From Nocardiopsis eucommiae (GTDB taxonomy: Bacteria > Actinomycetota > Actinomycetes > Streptosporangiales > Streptosporangiaceae), in NCBI GenBank assembly GCA_018388625.1, contig CP074402.1:496001-560000 (forward strand): 64,000 bases of DNA, written 5' to 3'. This document shows positions 39,233 through 49,932 of the stretch, one piece after another. Under the pieces are notes generated by a model. It was not told where the DNA came from. It ran no database searches and saw only the letters and a list, made by a program, of their open reading frames with translations. The translations under genes were made by a program, and so were the position numbers. The first letter of the stretch is position 1. Each line of letters starts with the position of its first letter.

Positions 39233-39726
39233 TCACGGACGGGGAGAGGGTGCCGCGCCCCGGGAGTCGAGCCAGGCGCGGACCGCCGCCTTCACCTGCG
39301 GGGTGAGGTCGGTGTCCGCGTACTCCTCCGCAGGAACCCAGCGGAAGTTCGTGTGATCTTCGGAGAGCACCACGTCCGCCCCGTCGTGGGGAGGGCGAAG
39401 GTGAACTGGCGCTTGCGGTATCCGTGCCGGGACACGTGGTCGAACCAGGTGACGAAGGGTTCCAGGGGGAGAGGTCCGGGTGCCCGGCCGATCTCCTCCC
39501 GCACCTCCCGTGCGAGCCCGTCCAGGATCGACTCGCCGGGGTCGACCCCTCCCGAGGGCAGGCTCTCCGCTCCGGGAAAGGAGGTGTCGTCGTCGCGGCG
39601 GCGCAGCAGCAGGATCTCCCGCCCGGAGTCCCGGTGCACGATCGCGCCCGCCGAGTACCGGTCGATCCCGTGCGCGCGGGCCCGTGCGGCGAGGTCGGCG
39701 AAGGTTGTGTGTTCCGTGGATTCCAT
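39233..39726 (-). CDS. NUDIX hydrolase, frameshifted
   Basis: A NUDIX pyrophosphatase acting on a nucleoside diphosphate derivative. The NUDIX box is GGVDPGESILDGLAREV followed by REEIG (GX5EX7REUXEEXGU). SRHGYRKRQFTFAL follows. Near 39,385 the frame steps; with one base restored the tail reads VVLSEDHTNFRWVPAEEY and DLTPQVKAAVRAWL, giving 164 residues. The tail WVPAEE and Y is typical of MutT-like members. Substrate unknown. Confidence 0.85.
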
Positions 39727-39764
39727 GGGAGGACCGTACCTAGAGCAGCGGGACCGGCTCGGGA

Positions 39765-39790
39765 CCGGCTCCGGCGGGGACCGGAGCCGG
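39765..39790 (-). terminator. Hairpin after the small membrane protein gene
   Basis: CCGGCTCCGG (39765-39774) pairs with CCGGAGCCGG (39781-39790) across six bases, just beyond the stop of the leftward gene ending at 39801. Confidence 0.55.
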
Positions 39791-39800
39791 CCCCGACGGT

Positions 39801-40252
39801 CTACCGGGGACCGATGATGCGCAGGGCCACCAGGGTGGCGAGCATCCACGCGACTCCGGCCACGATCAGCGTGACGGTCGCGGGTGCTCCGACGACGTGG
39901 GCCAGGCCGCCGAGCGCGAGAGGGGAAGAACGGTTCCGCCCAGGGCGAGCAGCGCGGCCGACGCCCGCTCCGTCGGGGAGCCCGCGCGGGCCCGACCCTT
40001 GAAGCGGGCCGAGACTCCCTCGGCGCTGAGGCTCGCCTCCATCCCGTAGGTGAAGGGGGTTCTGTCGATGTCGACGTCCGCCCGCGAGCGCGGTGCCTCC
40101 TCGTCAAGACGGAGCTCCGTCACCTCTGGTTCTTCCCGAGTTTCCCGCTCCCGTGGGAGCCGTGCCCGGGGTCTCCCATGAACGAACCTCCAGCCGTTGG
40201 CGTACAGGGGGATGGTGCCGCTCTCTGGGTCGATGGAGGTCCAGGTCGGCAC
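39801..40252 (-). CDS. Hypothetical protein with C-terminal membrane helices, frameshifted
   Basis: Not recognised. The first part (PTWTSIDPESGTIPLYANGW) is followed by an acidic, arginine-rich middle. After a one-base step near 39,930 the end reads ALGGLAHVVGAPATVTLIV and AGVAWMLATLVALRIIGPR, two membrane helices. The restored length is 150 residues. A longer start at 40316 (MRFHRLDDTLLSVDTRRYG) in another frame is possible if one more base is missing. Confidence that something is translated here is moderate. Confidence 0.5.
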
Positions 40253-40311
40253 CGGTGACGCCGTAGCGCCGAGTGTCCACGCTCAGTAGCGTATCATCGA
40301 GGCGATGAAAG

Positions 40312-40370
40312 CGCATCAGATGCGATGATGAATGATGTATTGACGATGCTCACCTGTCACCTGTTAGGAT
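40312..40370 (+). promoter_or_regulatory. Promoter with adjacent palindrome
   Basis: CGCATCAGATGCG (40312-40324) is a 13-base palindrome. It lies 15 bases upstream of a promoter-like pair, TTGACG (40340-40345) and TAGGAT (40365-40370), spaced 19 bases. This local AT-rich patch could direct the ribbon-helix-helix gene, with the palindrome as its operator; the leader would be about 250 bases unless translation begins at 40412. The rest of 40253-40624 shows no separate gene. Confidence 0.5.
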
Positions 40371-40624
40371 CTTGTTAGCCTTACCAAAGATGCGGAAGTG
40401 GGGGAACGCCGATGGTCGGGATCAACCCGTGGACGTGTCCCGGCCCGTGCCGCTGCCGGAGCCGCCGCCGTGTCGAGGCGGCCGACCCTCCGTGCGAGCC
40501 CTGTCGTTTCCCCGTGCCGCCCGCGCCGTCCCCCGCGCGGTGTCTCCGGCACGCTCCGAGCTCGTGTTTCCCGCGACTCCTCGCGGACGCCCACCGCAGT
40601 CAAGCCAGAGATCGAGGTCGTGTC

Positions 40625-40912
40625 ATGTCACCCAAGGGCACAGGAACTGAACTGACCGACGCCTCCCAGGGTCGGGGCCGGTCCGCCGGGAGGCGAGTCG
40701 CCGGGTCCCCGGCGCGTGTCACCGTCAACCTGACGTCGCGCTCCACCAAGGCGCTGGACCAGGCCGTGGCCGCCACGGGCGACACCCAGACCGACGTCAT
40801 CAACCGCGCCCTCCAGGTGTACGCCTACCTCGAGTCCGTCATGGCCGAGGGCGACCGCGTCTTCGTTGAGAACCCGGACACCAATGAGCGGGAGCGTCTG
40901 CGCTTCTTCTGA
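40625..40912 (+). CDS. Ribbon-helix-helix family protein
   Basis: A 95-residue protein with a ribbon-helix-helix core: RVTVNLTSRSTKALDQAVAA forms the strand and first helix, and GDTQTDVINRALQVYAYL the second helix. This fold binds DNA as a dimer and is found in antitoxin-like and small regulators. The tail (DRVFVENPDTNERERLRFF) is conserved in actinobacterial members in style. An in-frame ATG at 40412 with GGGGGAA upstream would add 71 cysteine- and proline-rich residues; I prefer 40625. No toxin gene is adjacent. Confidence 0.75.
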   Translation: MSPKGTGTELTDASQGRGRSAGRRVAGSPARVTVNLTSRSTKALDQAVAATGDTQTDVINRALQVYAYLESVMAEGDRVFVENPDTNERERLRFF

Positions 40913-41107
40913 ACCCCTCCCTTCGTCGCGCCCGGAGTCCCCGGGCGCCCACCGCCCGTGCCCCGACCGTGAGCACCGAGTGTCCACACCACCGCAGCCC
41001 GGTCGGGCGCACGCACGTCGACGGTCGACGGAGGACGAACGCCCCGATGACCTCCGCCCCGACGAAGTGCACCGTCGCCCCGCCCCGGGTCCGGAGGCCG
41101 CCCCGCC

Positions 41108-41838
41108 TCAGACCCGGAGGAGGGTGAGGTAGGCGAAGCCCAGGGTCTCCCGCTGGCCGTGCACGCGCGCGTGACGGTGCCGGTCGGCGCGGTCGCGGAC
41201 CTCCTCGAAGTCCGGCGATCCGGGATTCTCCAGGAGCCAGTCCTCCCAGCCCAGGCAGTGCAGGTTCTCGAACTCGTCCCACTGGTCCACGGTGGTCTCG
41301 GCCAGCGCGATCAGCCGGAACCCGTGCGCGAGGGCGAAGTCCACCAGCTCGGGCAGGGAGCGGTACTGCTCGCGCGGGATGAACGGCATGGCCGCCATCT
41401 CGATGTCGGTCGGGGGCCGCCTCCAGTAGCACTCCGCGAACGCCGCCCGCCCCCGGGCCGGGTCAGGTCGGCCAGCGCCGCCAGGGCGTTGGCGGTGTGC
41501 GCCACCGGTTCGCCGCCCCACACGTGGCTGGCACCGATGTTGAGCACCACGTCCGAGGGCTCGCCCCGCCACGCGCCGACGTCCCCGGCCACGAGCTCGA
41601 CCCGGTCGGCCAGCCCCCGCTCCTCGGCGTTGGCCCGGCCGAGCCGGACGTAGTCCTCGCTGAGGTCGATGCCGAACCCCGTCGCGGTGGGCTCGGTGGC
41701 CAGTGCGCGGAGCAGGAGCTCCGCCCAGCCGCAGCCGACGTCCACCACGTGGCGTCCGGCCAGGGGGCCGAGCGAGCGGATCAGCCGAACGGCCCGCTCG
41801 TCGTCGAGCGGGCCGTTGAAGTCGACGTCGCGGTACAT
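41108..41838 (-). CDS. SAM-dependent methyltransferase, frameshifted
   Basis: A class I methyltransferase. Motif I is VVDVGCGWAELLLRAL, then GFGIDLSEDYVRLG, LVAGDVGAW and NIGASHVWGG. The frame steps near 41,455; with one base restored it continues FAECYWRRPPTDIEMAAMPF to the end, 243 residues. The VDVGCGWAE motif resembles the small-molecule and rRNA-like methyltransferases found beside bacitracin/trans-aconitate types, but no substrate is supported. It lies upstream of the heptanucleotide repeat. Confidence 0.8.
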
Positions 41839-41960
41839 GGGGGAATCTCGGGGGTGGTCATCCGAGGATGATCACCCGAGCGGAGCCGCGCCGTCCACCG
41901 GTTTTCGCCGAGGAGCCGGGCGGGAGGGCGGGCGCCCCCGTGGAGCGTGGAGTATCGATC

Positions 41961-42093
41961 AGTCCCGAGTCCCGAGCGCCAAGCCCCGAGTCCCGAGCGC
42001 CAAGCTCCAAGTCCCGAACCCCGAGTCCCGAGCGCCAAGCCCCAAGCCCCAAGCCCCGAGCGCCAGACTCCGAGCCCCGCACTCCGACCCGGG
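41961..42093. repeat. Heptanucleotide tandem repeat, about 19 units
   Basis: Units of seven bases, mostly AGTCCCG, AGCGCCA, AGCCCCG and AGCCCCA, run in register from 41961. A higher-order pattern, AGTCCCG then AGCGCCA, recurs. It lies between the methyltransferase start and the ABC exporter stop and fills most of a 320-base gap. Because seven is not a multiple of three, all frames stay open and give a Pro/Ser-rich heptapeptide, but no start or ribosome site supports translation. Confidence 0.85.
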
Positions 42094-42158
42094 CTCGGAC
42101 CCGCTCCCGGACCCGCCTCAGCCCCGGCCGGGCCCGCTCCCCACCGGACCCCGCTGAC

Positions 42159-43999
42159 TCAGCCCTCCCCGTGCCAGGCGTTCCACAGCTCCGCGTAGGA
42201 GCCGCCCCGGGCGAGGAGTTCGTCGTGGGTGCCGAGTTCGACGATCTCGCCTCCGTCCACCACGGCCACCCGGTCCGCGTCGTGCGCGGTGTACAGCCGG
42301 TGGGCGATCGCGACGACGGTGCGGCCCGCCAGGACGCCGGCGAGCGAACCCTCCAGACGGCGGGCCGAACGCGGGTCGATCATCGAGGTCGCCTCGTCCA
42401 GCACCAGGACCTGCGGGTCGGCCAGCACGACCCGGGCGAGCGCCAGCTGTTGCACGTGGGCCGGGTCCAGGGCGTCCTGCCCCGAGCCCACCCGCGTGTC
42501 CAGCCCCTCCGGCAGCGACCGCACCCAGGTGGCGGCATCCACCGCCTCCAGCGCCAGCCACAGCCGTTCCCGGTCCGCGCCGTCGTCCTCCAGCGCCAGG
42601 GCCAGGTTCTCCGCGAGGGTGCCCCGGAACACGTGGCTCTCCTGGCTGAGCAGGATCACCCGTTCCCGGCGTTCCTCCGGGGAGAGTGCGGCCAGGTCGA
42701 CGCCGCCGACGCGGACGGTCCCGGCCCCGGGCAGGTACACCCCGGCCAGGAGCTTGCCGAGGGTGGACTTCCCCGCGCCGCTCGGCCCGACCATGGCCAG
42801 ACGCTCCCCGGGGCGCAGATCCAGGTCGACGCCGCGCAGCACCTCGGTTCCGGGCGCGTATCCGAACCGCACGCCCTCGACAGCCACGGCTCCGGGTTCC
42901 CCGGTCTCGGGTTCGGCGCCGGTGCCCGGGGTCTCCTCGGTGCCCTGGACCCCCAGCAGGCGCCGCATCCCGGTGAAGCCCACCATCACGTTGTCGATCT
43001 GGTCGATCATGTGCTCCAGCGGCCTGGACATCTGCACCGTCAGGAACACCGCCGTGGCGATCTGCCCCAGGGACAGCTCGCCCTGGACGTACAGGAACCC
43101 CGCGACCAGGAAGGTCGTCGCCGAGGTGAACATGTACGAGAACTCCAGGGGCGGGTACCACACGGTGCGCAACCAGAGCGTGTACCGCTCGGCCAGGTAC
43201 GCGCGGCGCACGTCGGCGTCGGTCCGCAGGTCCTGCCACTCCTGGCGGCCCAGCGCCTCCAGGGTGTGCGCCCCCTCCACGGTGTCGGAGACGCCCTGGG
43301 TGAGCCGGGAGTAGGTGCCCATCTCGGCCAGGTAGCCCTCCGGGGCCCGCCGGGCGTACCAACGGGTGCTCACCCAGATGATCAGTGCCGACGGCAGCCA
43401 CGCGAGCGCGAGAGCCGGGTGCAGGAAGACCTGGGCCACCAGGATGACCAGCACCGTCGCCCCACCCGTGGCGAACACGGGGAGCGACTCACGGACCATC
43501 ACACTGAGGGAGTTGACGTCGCGCCCGGTCCGTGACACCAGGTCGCCGGTGCCCGCGCGCTCCACGGCGCCCAGGGGCAGCCGCAGGACCGACCGGACGA
43601 ACTCCTCACGCAGTTCGGCCAGCAGTCCCTCACCGAAGCGGATGGACTGGGCCACGGCGGCCAACAGCAGGGCGGCGTTGACCAGCAGCGCCGCCACGAT
43701 GGCGAGGGCCATGACGTCCACACGCGCCGGGGCGGCGCCGTCGCGGACGGCGTCGATGATCATCCCGAGCACCCACGGGGCGACCAGGGCGGCCCCGTGG
43801 CCAGCGCGTACAGCACGACCACCAGGAGCAGGAGCGGTCCGTGGTCGCGGCCCGCGCGGCGGAGCCTGCGCCACACCAGGGGCGTGGGCGCCACCGGGAG
43901 GGCGGTCGGATCCACAGGGGCGGTGGGCGGTCCGCCGGGAAGGGAGGGCGCCGCGGGTCGGCCGGGGGCCGGGGGCCGGGGTTCGGCGGTCCGGGTCAT
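42159..43999 (-). CDS. ABC exporter half-transporter with degenerate signature motif, frameshifted
   Basis: A membrane domain of six helices fused to an ATPase domain, 613 residues after restoring one base near 43,797. Walker A is intact (GPSGAGKSTLGKLL), as are the Q-loop (LLSQESHVF), Walker B with its glutamate (VLVLDEATSMID) and the switch histidine (IAHRLYTAHD). The LSGGQ signature is replaced by DALDPAHVQQLALAR. The upstream gene has the opposite defects, so the two should form a heterodimer with one working ATP site. The starts and stops of the pair overlap by four bases. Confidence 0.9.
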
Positions 44000-45713
44000 A
44001 CCGTCTCCTCCTCCAGGGTCGTGCGCAGGACGGTGGCGGCGTAGGCGTCGTGGGTGCGGAGCAGGTCCCGGTGGGTGCCCTCGGCGGCCACCCGGCCCTC
44101 CACGAGGAACTGGACGTGGTCGGTGCGGTCCAGCAGGAGCGGGCTGGTGGTGACCACTCCGGTGGTGCGGTCGGCGCGGACCCCTCGGAGCCGTTCCGCG
44201 ACGGCCGCCTCCGAATGCGCGTCCACGGCCGAGGTCGGTTCGACGAGGATCAGCACGTCCGGGTCCCGGAGCAGGGCGCGGGCCAGTCGCAGGCGCTGCT
44301 GCTGGCCGCCGGAGTACTCGCGGGCGCGTTCGGTGAGTTCGACGTCCAACCCGAGGGGGGACTGGGCGAGCACGTCCTCCGCCGAGGCGGCGCGGAGCAT
44401 GGCGGTGACGTGCTCGTCGGTGCCCGCGCCCCCGGGGTCGAGCTCGTCACGCAACCGACCGGAGAACAGGTGGGCGTCGTTGGCGGCGACCAGCACGCGG
44501 CGACGGACCTCCCGCAACGGCAGCGCGTCCAGGCGGACGCCGGACAGCTCCGCGCCGCCGCCGTCCCGGTAGCGGCCCAGCCGTTCGACCACGGGCGCCA
44601 CGTCGGTCTGGTCCGCGCAGACCACGCCGGTGACCCTTCCGTGTGCCAGGAGCACCCCGCTCGTGGGGTCGTGCAGGTCGTGGGGTCCGGCGGGGGCCTC
44701 CGCCGGGGCCGCGGGCTCGGTGAGGTCGTGCTCCATCCCCAGGACCCGCACCACGCGGGCGGCGGCGACCCTGGCGGTCACCACGTCGGAGGAGAAGAGC
44801 ATGAAGTAGCGGACGGCCGTGGACAGGGCGCCGGTGTAGCCGTAGAAGGCGACCAGCTGTCCCACGGTGATCTCACCGACCAGCGCCAACCGGGCTCCGT
44901 ACCAGACGATCCCCACCAGGAGCAGGCCCGGGTACAGGGTGCGGACGGCCTCCAGCGCGGCGTCCATCCATCCGACCCGGACGCCGGCGGCCCGGACCCG
45001 CTGCGACTCGGCCCGGTACCGCTCACCGGTCGAGCGTTCACCGCCCACCCCGCGCAGGACCCGCAGCCCGGCCACGAGGTCGGTGGCCCGCGTGGTGAGT
45101 TCGGCCTGGCGGTCGCGGTGGGCGTGCGTGCGGTGGTTGAGCGGACGCAGCAGCGGGACCATGCCGACGACGATCAGCGGTACCGCCACCAGGACGATCA
45201 GACCGAACGTGACGTGCGACGTGAGCATGAGGAAGGCGACCACCAGGACCGCGACCACCGACGAGACGAACAGGTTGGAGCGCTCGTAGACCTCACCGAT
45301 CCGGTCGATGTCGTCGGTGCCGACCGCCACCACCTCGCCTGTGGGCAGCCGCCGGGTGAGCGTCGGCCCCAGCCGTGAGGAACGGCGGGTGATCACCTGC
45401 ATTGTCCGGTAGGCGCAGGCGTACCAGTTGAAGCAGCTGGCCCGCTCGTACAGGGGGTCAGTGCCGCGCCTCCCACGGCGCACAGACCGATGAGCGCGAA
45501 CCAGTACAGCAGGGTGCCGTACCCGCCCTCGGCCAGCCCGGCGTCGAGCGCGGCGCCGAGCACGAAGGACACCAGGATCGTGCAGAGGTAGTACGCGGAG
45601 GCGACCAGGGAGGCCCAGGTCAGGGAGGGCCACTCCGTCCGGGCGAGCCAAAGGAGGAAGCGGTCGGCGGAGCGGTGGTCCGGGTCGCCCGGAGGCTGGG
45701 GAAGTGCGCGCAC
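43996..45713 (-). CDS. ABC exporter half-transporter with degenerate Walker motifs, frameshifted
   Basis: Partner of the preceding entry, 572 residues after one base is restored near 45,456. Six helices precede the ATPase domain. The signature YSGGQQQRLRLARALL is intact, but Walker A reads VTGVVCADQTDVAPVV with no GKS/T, Walker B reads VLILVEPTSAVD with valine for aspartate, the Q-loop reads VAANDAHLF and the switch histidine is lost (VTTSPLLLDRTDH). It should bind no ATP by itself but supply the signature for its partner. It is the promoter-proximal gene, coupled to its partner by an ATGA overlap. Confidence 0.88.
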
Positions 45714-45844
45714 GATTACCGAACCTAACCAGGGAGACCGGAGGAGGCCACTGGTTTTCTCGCGTCCCGCGCCGCGGTGGCTCAGGGGATTCTCCGGGTG
45801 TTCCCGGATGGTGCGCGGGGGTGCCGGGAGGTGAGGCTGGTGTC

Positions 45845-46707
45845 ATGAACGACATCCCCTCCGCCCGGCCGGGCCTCCCCTGCGGATCGGGGCCGTCACC
45901 GCCGGTGCCGTCCTGCTGTGGTCCGGGCTGCTCCTGGTCAACGACCTGTTGCTCACCGAACCGGGGAGTCGGGGCAACGCCGCGCACTGGGCCAACGCCG
46001 TGGTCATCGCGGTCCTCGGGACCGCGCTGGTCTGGGCGGCCCGTCGGTACCTGGACCGCCGTCCGTGGTCCGGCCTGGGACTGACCGGCCCGCGCGACGC
46101 CTGGTGGCCGTTCCTCGTGGGCGCGCTCTCCTGGCTGCTGCCCGCGGCCGTGGGCCTGGGGGTGGCACTCGCCCTCGGAGCGTCGGTCACCCCGGCCGTG
46201 CCCCTGACGGAGATCGTGCTCTCCCTGGCGGCCCTCACCGTCCTCGTGCTGCTCTACGAGGCGGTCCCGGAGGAACTGATCTTCCGTGGCTACCTGTTCC
46301 GCAACCTCACCACCGCGATGTCGGCGTGGGTGGCGATGTTCGCGCAGGCGGCGCTGTTCACCCTGTGGGGGACGGGTCTGTGGGTCCTCACCGGAGGGTG
46401 GGACGTCCTCGCCGAGCGGCTGCCGTTGTTCCTCGGCATGGGCGTGGTGCTGGGCTGTCTGCGCGTGGTCACCGGGAACGTCTGGGCCTGCGTGGGCTTC
46501 CACCTGGCCTTCCAGGTGGCGGCCCAGGGGCTGCTGAACTGGGACCTGTTCGAGGTCGGCGGCCTGGACACGGTCATGGGCACCGTCTTCCTGCTGCCGT
46601 TCGCGCTCGGGGTCACCGTCACCATGCTGTTCCTGCGCGACACCGGTACCTGGTCCGGTCGGGTTCCCGACCCCGTGTTCGCCCCGGGGGAGCGGACCGC
46701 GCCCTAG
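45845..46707 (+). CDS. CPBP-family intramembrane protease, frameshifted
   Basis: A membrane protease-like protein of the CPBP (CAAX protease and bacteriocin-processing) family. Catalytic motif 1 is VPEELIFRGYLFRN and the later histidine motif is GFHLAFQVA. About seven hydrophobic segments are seen. One base is missing near 45,880 (PLRIGAVTAGAVL restored), giving 287 residues. It is divergent from the ABC exporter, which fits a role in peptide handling or resistance, as some relatives have, but this is inference. Its TAG stop shares a CTAG with the convergent NUDIX stop. Confidence 0.85.
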
Positions 46708-47131
46708 GGGAGTTCGCCGCGCTGGTGGAGGAGCTCGACCAGGTCGCGCACGGCCGGGGCGCACTGGTCGCGTTCGGCGTGGGAGATCCACACCGCCTCC
46801 ACGATCTCGTTGTCCGGCACGATCTCACCGTCGTGCTCGGCGGAGTAGCAGACCAGCCGCACACGGGTGCCGGGCGGCTGGGCGTGCGCCTCCTGGTCGA
46901 TCTCCGCGACCAGGCGGAAGGTGCCGGGCCGCAGGACCACGCTGACCTCCTCCAGGGTCTCGCGGGCCACCGCCTCCTCGTCGGTCTCGCCCGGCTCACG
47001 CTTGCCGCCGGGGACGTACAGGAGGTCCCTGTCCTCGGGGCGCACGCACAGCAGGCGGCCGTCACGGACGTGGGCCCAGGCCAGGGCCTCGATGACGGCG
47101 GGGGCGTTGAGGGGAGCGGGTTCGCTGACAT
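46704..47131 (-). CDS. NUDIX hydrolase
   Basis: A second NUDIX protein. The box is GGKREPGETDEEAVARETLEE followed by V, with the final conserved glycine replaced by serine (EEVSV). GGAAC-like start context is unclear: ATG 47131 gives MSANPLPL with one base restored near 47,105 and a 142-residue product, while an in-frame start further out would overlap the zeta-toxin gene. WAHVRDGRLLCVRPEDRD precedes the box. ADP-ribose or (d)NTP substrates are possible. Confidence 0.82.
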
Positions 47132-47254
47132 GTGGCCACTTTAGGTCGCGGTGCGTGAGGGCGAACCGCCGCCCCGTGGTGACCTGAGCCACTAATCTCG
47201 TCATGCGTACACCCACGGCCCGCACCGGCCGGGCCACGGCGAGAGTGGACGAAC

Positions 47255-48354
47255 ATGGCAGCCTCCCCTTCCGGAACCGGGCCCGGCACGGGCCCCGACC
47301 CCTCGGCCGCGCGATCCGAGGAGGACGTCCTCCCCTCCTCGCGGAGAGCTCCTGCGGCGGTGTGCCGCCCCAGACCACCGAGCAGCGCGAGGAGCGCGAA
47401 CGCGCCCACAACCTCCACAGCGCGGCGATCGGCGCCTGCCTGGCGCGGGCGGAGAAGGACCCCGCACTGGTCGAACGGGCGCGGCTCCTGCTCTCCGAGG
47501 AGGCGCGCCTGCCCTTCATGACGGCCGACGAGGTCGCCCGCGCCAACGCCGAACTCTCCCGGACCCTCCGTGAACTCCGCGCCGACCCCGCGCCGCGGCC
47601 CTCGGGTGCCACCCCGGAGGACCTCGGCCGCGAGCTCACCGACGCCGAGCAGGACGCCCTCTTCGACCTCGCGCTGCGCGACCGACTCACCGGGGTCCCG
47701 CGGGAACACCCCCGGCTGCTGCTCCTCGGAGGCCAGCCCGGCTCCGGCAAGTCCACCCTCCAGCGACTCCTCCTGCCGGTCCTGCCGCCGGGGACGGTCA
47801 GCTACGACGGTGACGACCTGCTGCCGCTCTCGCCCGACTACGAGTGGTCCATGACTGTGGACGACCGAGCCGCCTCCACCTCGGTGTCCGCGCAGGTCGG
47901 CGGGGTGCACCGGCGGGCCATGGAACACGTGCGGCGGGGCCGACACGACGTCGTGTGCAGCCACCCGCTGGGGCGCGCGGACTGGGCCGCCCAGTGGGTC
48001 CACGGTTTCCGGGAGGCCGGGTACCGGGTGGAGGTCGGCTTCGTGGCCACGCACGCCTCCAACAGCCGGTTCTCGATGGTCGACCGCCACGAGCGCGCCA
48101 CCCGCGACCAGGGATTCGGCCGCTGGCTCCCGGAGATCCACCACGACCGCTTCTACCTGGGCGTGCCCAACACCATCGAGTTCCTGGAGACCCACCACCT
48201 CGCGGACTCGGTGTACGTGCTCTCCCGTGAGGGCGAGGTCCTGTACGCCAACCACCAGCGCGGGGGCGCGTGGCGCTCGGAACCCTTCGGGCGGATCGCA
48301 CTGGAGGCCGAAAGGGGCAGACGCGAGCTCTGGCGCTCGGAGGACGCGCCCTAG
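47255..48354 (+). CDS. Zeta-toxin-like P-loop kinase
   Basis: A zeta-toxin-fold kinase. Walker A is [14 protein letters not shown], then [16 protein letters not shown] and [12 protein letters not shown], the zeta pattern. In true zeta toxins this fold phosphorylates UDP-N-acetylglucosamine. The product is about 366 residues from ATG 47255 if one base is missing near 47,370; the frame is otherwise open from 47203. The N-terminal part is helical ([20 protein letters not shown]). No epsilon-type antitoxin is next to it, so it is a lone chromosomal homolog, and toxicity is not established. Confidence 0.82.
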
Positions 48355-48365
48355 GATCGCTCCCC

Positions 48366-48953
48366 ATGGACATCTTCTCCGCGAACCCCCTCCTGGTCCG
48401 CCAGCCGAAACGCTTCATGGTCGACGTCTCGGACTACGAGATCCACGACCAGTTCGGACGACAGATCGCCTGGGCACGGGAACAGGGCGCGGGCGGCGGC
48501 GTCCAGGTGCTGCGGCAGCTCTCGCGCAACACCGGCGGCTTCGAGAGGCTGGTGCACGTCACCGACCTTCACGGGGCGGTCCGGCTCGTCATCCGGAAGC
48601 ACTGGTCCTGGATGACCGCGACCACCAGCGTGAGCCTGCCCAACGGCCACCCGGTGGGCAGCATCGAGCAGGACCTGAAGTTCTTCGGGGCCGCGTTCAC
48701 GCTGATGGACGCGTGGAAGAGGCAGATCGGCGCGATCGAGGGCGACTTCGTCAGCCGGGACTTCCGGATCAACGACCACAACGGGCACGAGGTGGCGCGG
48801 GTCGACCGCAGGCTGCCCGACCTCGGAGAGATCCTCACGGCCGCGGACAGCTACGCGCTGCACCACCGTTACCCCTCCCTCCCGGATCCGTTGCGGACCC
48901 TGGTGGTGGCCTCCGCGATCGCGATCGACCTGGTCCTGCGTGAGGGAAAGTGA
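48366..48953 (+). CDS. LURP-one/phospholipid scramblase-like protein
   Basis: A 195-residue protein of the tubby-like LURP-one/scramblase superfamily. The pattern [20 protein letters not shown], then [19 protein letters not shown] text ([20 protein letters not shown]) and a final hydrophobic helix ([16 protein letters not shown]) fit. A lipid or membrane role is inferred from the fold. It starts eleven bases after the zeta-like stop in the same direction. Function unknown. Confidence 0.8.
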   Translation: MDIFSANPLLVRQPKRFMVDVSDYEIHDQFGRQIAWAREQGAGGGVQVLRQLSRNTGGFERLVHVTDLHGAVRLVIRKHWSWMTATTSVSLPNGHPVGSIEQDLKFFGAAFTLMDAWKRQIGAIEGDFVSRDFRINDHNGHEVARVDRRLPDLGEILTAADSYALHHRYPSLPDPLRTLVVASAIAIDLVLREGK

Positions 48954-48963
48954 TCCGGCCGGC

Positions 48964-49932
48964 CTAGTTCTCCAGGCGGGCCATCGCGGCGCGGTCCTCC
49001 TCCCCGAACCGCTCCTCCAGCTCCTCGGGTGAGGCGTCCAGGTCGATCCGGGAGAGCGGCACCCCGCGCGCGGACTCGATGGCGCCCAACCGCCGTAGGG
49101 CGCGGTCGCTCGCGTACTCCAGGAGCTCGCCCGGGGGAGCTCGTAGCGCTGGGCGGCCGGGTCGCTCGGCGGGACGTCGCCGTCTCGGACGGTGCCCATG
49201 ACGTGGGGCAGCAACTCGTCGAGGCGCTCGCTCACCACGTCCCAGTTGCGGTCGTCGGCGGCCACGTGGCGCCGACAGGTGAAGGTGCCCCAGGCCATGT
49301 GGCGGCGCTCGTCGTCACCGATGTGCCTGATGATCCGGCGCATGCCCGGGAAGATGTCGCGGACGGTGCACACGTGGTTCCAGGCGTAGTAGCCGGTCAG
49401 CGCGAGGGACCCCTCGATGACGTGGTTGTAGGTGACCGAGGCGCGCACCTGGTTGCGGGGACCGGGGTCGTCCAGGAGGGCGTCCAGCGAGCGGGGAGCT
49501 CGTCGTAGAACAGGGCGCGGTACCCGGGGTTGGTGTCCACGTACGCGTGGAGGTCCTCGCGGACACCGATGGCGTCCAGCCAGAGCCGGAAGGCCTGGAC
49601 GTGCCTGGCCTCCTCGAAGGCGAACTGGGTCAGGTACATCTCGTCGCCCAGGCGGCCCTCGGCGGCCATGGCGCGCAGAAAGGGCTGGAGGTCCTCGGTG
49701 ACCGCTTCCTCGCCCGCTGCGAAGAGGGCGCACAGCCGCAGGACGCGGGTGCGCGCCTCCTCGTCGAGGCTCCGCCAGTCCTCGGCGTCCTGGGAGAGGT
49801 CGATGTCGGCCGGGTTCCAGAACCGCGCGTTGCCCTTGGCGAACAGCCGGAGGGGAGCGAGTCCCAGTTGAGTCCGCCGCCGCGAAGGGAGTGGAAGCCG
49901 TCGCGGCGCTCGGTGGCCGGTGCCTCGGTCAT
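48964..49932 (-). CDS. R2-like ligand-binding oxidase (ribonucleotide reductase beta-like), frameshifted
   Basis: A ferritin-fold diiron or Mn/Fe protein of the ribonucleotide-reductase R2 group. Metal ligands are visible as [18 protein letters not shown] (ExxH), [10 protein letters not shown] and [12 protein letters not shown] (ExxH). The length (323 residues after restoring three bases near 49,860, 49,500 and 49,136) and lack of an R1 partner favour the R2lox group, which binds a fatty-acid-like ligand, over a true reductase subunit. The ligand tail reads [13 protein letters not shown]. The first codons sit in an inverted repeat (see findings). Confidence 0.85.

Noticed and set aside
40625..40912. 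An antitoxin of a two-gene toxin module
   Set aside because: The fold fits, but the next gene on either side is not a plausible toxin.
47203..48354. A zeta/epsilon toxin-antitoxin pair
   Set aside because: The gene before and after are a NUDIX hydrolase and a LURP-one protein; no small antitoxin is adjacent.
48964..49932. A class I ribonucleotide reductase small subunit
   Set aside because: There is no large subunit nearby and the size and ligand spacing fit the R2-like oxidase group better.
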